The notes beneath the pieces are model-generated. The model made no database searches. It saw only the letters and a list, made by a program, of their open reading frames with translations, and had not been told where the DNA came from. Both the position numbers and the translations under genes were made by a program. A stretch of DNA of 8,114 bases. Source: Parcubacteria group bacterium GW2011_GWB1_42_6 (GTDB taxonomy: Bacteria > Patescibacteriota > Minisyncoccia > Portnoybacterales > GWB1-42-6). The stretch covers positions 1 to 8,114 of the forward strand of contig LCEC01000024.1 of NCBI GenBank assembly GCA_000997475.1, read 5' to 3'. Positions 6,513-8,114 of this stretch are shown piece by piece (the stretch's first letter is position 1; every line of letters begins with the position of its first letter).

Positions 6513-6875
6513 ATGGCAACGGGCATTGAGAATTTAAAGATTTATAAGATGGCTGAAGAATTGGAGATAAGAGCCTATAAAAACACTCTTAATTTTCCAC
6601 GTGAAGAAAAATATACGAGCGCAAATCAAATAAGAAGATCGTCTGCTTCTGTTTGCAATAATATAGCCGAGTCTTATCATAAATCGTCTATTAAAGAAAA
6701 AATTCACATTTTAGAAATAGCCAAAGGCGAAGCCGAGGAAACAAGGACAAACATATTAAGATGTGGAAAGAAAAAATTTATCGATGAAAAAGAGGCTGAT
6801 TTTATAAGTGAAAAATATATTGAATTGCTAAAAGCTATCAATGGTTTTATAAAATTTCTAAAAACTAAAAACTAA
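6513..6875 (+). CDS. Four-helix-bundle protein of the 23S-rRNA-intervening-sequence (IVP) family
   Basis: A 120-residue, lysine-rich, all-helical protein of the four helix bundle / IVP family (PF05635, TIGR02436). Family marks are LKIYKMAEEL near the N-terminus, FPREEKY (28-34), QIRRSSASV (39-47), NNIAESY (49-55) and the helix IAKGEAEET (69-77). In other bacteria relatives are encoded inside 23S rRNA intervening sequences or as stray chromosomal genes; their biochemical role is unsettled. Here it is not in an rRNA. A hand count over 6541-6840 gives about 31% G+C, against roughly 45% or more in sampled lines of recJ and the RNase H gene. I use ATG 6513 (AGGA at 6507-6510, close spacing). A TTG at 6489 would begin inside the repeat and add eight unrelated residues. 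The stop (6873-6875) lies inside the right repeat arm. Confidence 0.88.
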   Translation: MATGIENLKIYKMAEELEIRAYKNTLNFPREEKYTSANQIRRSSASVCNNIAESYHKSSIKEKIHILEIAKGEAEETRTNILRCGKKKFIDEKEADFISEKYIELLKAINGFIKFLKTKN

Positions 6876-6889
6876 CCAACTAATAAACT
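6869..6889 (-). repeat. Right arm of the 21-bp inverted repeat
   Basis: This is the exact reverse complement of 6479-6499, and it contains the stop codon of the four-helix-bundle gene. Beyond the perfect core, ctaattaactgatt (6888-6901) is in turn a 13/14 reverse-complement match to 6475-6488. The right side therefore carries an extra, slightly diverged half-unit of the same repeat and reaches the RNase H start at 6902. Confidence 0.9.
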
Positions 6890-6901
6890 AATTAACTGAT
6901 T

Positions 6902-7333
6902 ATGAGACTTGTAATTTACACCGATGGCGGTTCTCGCGGCAATCCCGGTCCGGCGGCAATCGGTTTTGTCATTTGCAACGAAAAAGAGGAATTGATAAAA
7001 CAGCACGGCCAGGTTATCGAAAATACCACCAATAACGAAGCCGAATATCAAGCGCTGATTTTTGCTTTAAAAAAAGTCAAGGCGCTTTTTGGCGGCGAAA
7101 AAGCCAAGGATATGGAGCTTGAAATCCGAATGGATTCGGAATTAATTGTGAAGCAAATGAATCACGAATACCGGGTTTCCGAAGAAAATCTCCAGCCCCT
7201 TTTTATCAAAGTTTGGAACTTGCTGATAGATTTTGGAAAATATAAATTTATTGCCATTCCCCGCGAAAAAAACCGCGAAGCGGATCGGCTGGTGAACGAA
7301 GCCTTGGACGCAAAGCAGGAAAATTTGTTTTAG
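6902..7333 (+). CDS. rnhA: Ribonuclease HI
   Basis: A 143-residue RNase H fold enzyme that cuts the RNA strand of RNA-DNA hybrids. The acidic active site is visible as D8 in YTDGGSRGNPGP, E48 in TNNEAEY, D78 in MDSE and D128 in REKNREADRLVNEAL. The GNPGP and TNNEAEY forms are typical of the compact RNase HI-like subgroup rather than the E. coli type; it lacks an obvious basic handle insertion. The protein ends in KQENLF; QxxLF at the very C-terminus resembles a sliding-clamp binding motif. ATG 6902 lies directly after the repeat, with no ribosome binding site visible. Proximity to recJ suggests a nucleic-acid-maintenance neighbourhood interrupted by the four-helix-bundle gene. Confidence 0.94.
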   Translation: MRLVIYTDGGSRGNPGPAAIGFVICNEKEELIKQHGQVIENTTNNEAEYQALIFALKKVKALFGGEKAKDMELEIRMDSELIVKQMNHEYRVSEENLQPLFIKVWNLLIDFGKYKFIAIPREKNREADRLVNEALDAKQENLF

Positions 7334-7366
7334 TCAGCCAAGATTTAATCGGCTAATCAACAAGAA

Positions 7367-7416
7367 CATGCTGATTGCCGAGGAATTCTTAGTGTGAGTA
7401 TTCACGCTATAGCATG
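7367..7416 (+). promoter_or_regulatory. Leader hairpin covering the start codon of the PaaX/Cas2-like gene
   Basis: CATGCT (7367-7372) pairs with AGCATG (7411-7416), the last three bases being the presumed ATG. Within it AGTGTGA (7391-7397) pairs with TCACGCT (7402-7408) over a 4-nt loop, with one G-U pair, and T7390-A7409 extends it to 8 bp. The 5' side also has an unpaired 17-nt stretch. If this fold forms in mRNA the start codon would be occluded. There is no clear ribosome binding site. The regulatory role is inference. Confidence 0.45.
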
Positions 7417-7995
7417 CAAAATCGAACTGAAGAAAAATTGAGAGTCGGCAAATTAAATCCGACCAAAAAGAAGATTTTGTTTCTTTTTTTGGGCGGAGCT
7501 GCTGTTTTACTGTCATGCGCTCCATCGGCGGGCCGGCGTTCCCGTATATTAAAAATAATTGGCAAAGATTGGCGGCAAATAAAAAGAGAGAAATTAATTA
7601 AAGAAATAAGGCAGCTTTACCGATCAAAACTAATTAGCGCAAAATTTGAAAAAGACGGAAGCGTGTCTTTGCTTTTGTCTGAAAAAGGAAAGCAAAAAAT
7701 TCTAAATTACGAAATTGACGAAATGAAAATCAAGAGAGAACGCTGGGATAGCAAGTGGAGGATAGTGATGTTTGATATTCCTGAAGAGCAGAAAAAAGAG
7801 CGCGACGCTTTTCGTTTCAGATTAAAGAAATTGGAATTCCGCGAAATGCAGAAAAGCGTCTTTGTCCATCCTTTTGAATGCAGAAATGAAATAGAGTTTT
7901 TTGTCGAATTCTATAATATTAAGGCATATGTTCGCTTTGGAATTTTATCCGAGATCGATAATGAAATAGATCTGAAAATGTTTTTTGATTTATAA
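7414..7995 (+). CDS. PaaX/Cas2-like protein with N-terminal hydrophobic helix and winged-helix-like region
   Basis: The protein has 193 residues. The C-terminal part from about 111 resembles the Cas2-like ferredoxin-fold domain shared by PaaX-type regulators and CRISPR Cas2: the strand WRIVMFDIPE with D121 in Cas2's first-strand acidic position, then an Arg/Lys-rich helix and KSVFVHP (147-153). Residues about 41-100 are basic and helical, followed by a wing-like SVSLLLSEKGK (83-93), consistent with a winged helix. Residues 18-35 are strongly hydrophobic, either a membrane anchor or a buried helix. Such proteins are common in Parcubacteria-type genomes, often labelled Cas2 or PaaX. With no cas1 or CRISPR array here, a regulatory rather than adaptation role is more likely. 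The start is uncertain: ATG 7414 is the first option, and TTG 7438 is possible. Confidence 0.7.
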   Translation: MQNRTEEKLRVGKLNPTKKKILFLFLGGAAVLLSCAPSAGRRSRILKIIGKDWRQIKREKLIKEIRQLYRSKLISAKFEKDGSVSLLLSEKGKQKILNYEIDEMKIKRERWDSKWRIVMFDIPEEQKKERDAFRFRLKKLEFREMQKSVFVHPFECRNEIEFFVEFYNIKAYVRFGILSEIDNEIDLKMFFDL

Positions 7996-8049
7996 TTTTG
8001 TCGCTCCTAAATTCTTAATTACCTTGAATTACGAAACACCCGATTTGTC

Positions 8050-8099
8050 ATTCCCGCCCCAAGCGGGAATCCAGAAAATTAAGATAAAATCTGGATTCC
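8050..8099. repeat. Nested palindromic repeat at the window edge
   Basis: ATTCCCGC (8050-8057) pairs with GCGGGAAT (8063-8070) over 5 nt. Overlapping it, GGAATCCAG (8066-8074) pairs with CTGGATTCC (8091-8099) over 16 nt, so the two hairpins compete. The ATTCCC-N9-GGGAAT core resembles dispersed ATTCCC...GGGAAT repeats known from other bacteria (for example dRS3 in Neisseria, which has N8). The remaining bases 8100-8114 probably belong to a larger palindrome cut by the window edge. Bases 7996-8049 show no gene. Confidence 0.7.
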
Positions 8100-8114
8100 G
8101 GCTCTGCCTGCTGG

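Noticed and set aside
6479..6901. CRISPR-like repeats near the Cas2-like gene
   Set aside because: The repeats are inverted and bracket a gene; there is no series of equal repeats with unique spacers anywhere in the window.
7414..7518. Lipoprotein signal (LLSC at residues 32-35 of the PaaX/Cas2-like protein)
   Set aside because: The -2 residue is atypical, and the downstream sequence looks like a DNA-binding domain rather than an exported one; probably coincidence.

Overview
The window looks like a piece of a Candidate Phyla Radiation (Patescibacteria, probably Parcubacteria-type) chromosome. This is inferred from several things together. The genes are compact and nearly all on the plus strand. 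They are ordinary housekeeping genes with full-length motifs in the standard code. Convincing Shine-Dalgarno sequences are almost absent. The spacers are short, AT-rich and full of stops and palindromes. The set also includes a 23S-rRNA-intervening-sequence type four-helix-bundle protein and a PaaX/Cas2-like protein of a kind common in that group. No rRNA or marker gene is present to prove the assignment.

Layout. Bases 1-48 may be the C-terminal tail of an upstream gene (a QLRLF tail resembling a sliding-clamp binding motif), followed by a strong hairpin at 61-88. Then come a GT2 glycosyltransferase of the dolichyl-/polyprenyl-phosphate sugar transferase type (152-898), an 89-nt palindromic spacer, and a GalT-family nucleotidylyltransferase (1009-2025). 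A palindrome running into an 8-bp repeat precedes a tight trio on the same strand: a COG2426 membrane protein (2071-2574), tpiA (2584-3336) and pgk (3341-4498), with gaps of 9 and 4 nt, so probably one operon. A 241-nt spacer holds a 150-nt element closed by a 19-bp imperfect stem. It is followed by recJ (4740-6488), a small AT-rich four-helix-bundle gene (6513-6875), an RNase HI (6902-7333), a hairpin-containing leader, and a PaaX/Cas2-like protein (7414-7995). The window ends in another nested palindrome at 8050-8099, apparently cut by the window edge.

How the genes relate. TpiA and Pgk are consecutive lower-glycolysis functions. The glycosyltransferase and the GalT-like enzyme both concern activated sugars, but nothing ties them to one pathway. 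RecJ and RNase HI are both nucleic-acid processing enzymes, and the four-helix-bundle gene sits between them like an insert.

The least ordinary features are non-coding. A perfect 21-bp inverted repeat brackets the four-helix-bundle gene and overlaps the stop codons of both recJ and that gene. A 150-nt foldable element lies between pgk and recJ. A leader hairpin pairs with the start codon of the PaaX/Cas2-like gene. Apart from the two tiny gaps around tpiA, every longer spacer carries a perfect or near-perfect inverted repeat. No CRISPR array, tRNA, rRNA or transposase was found.
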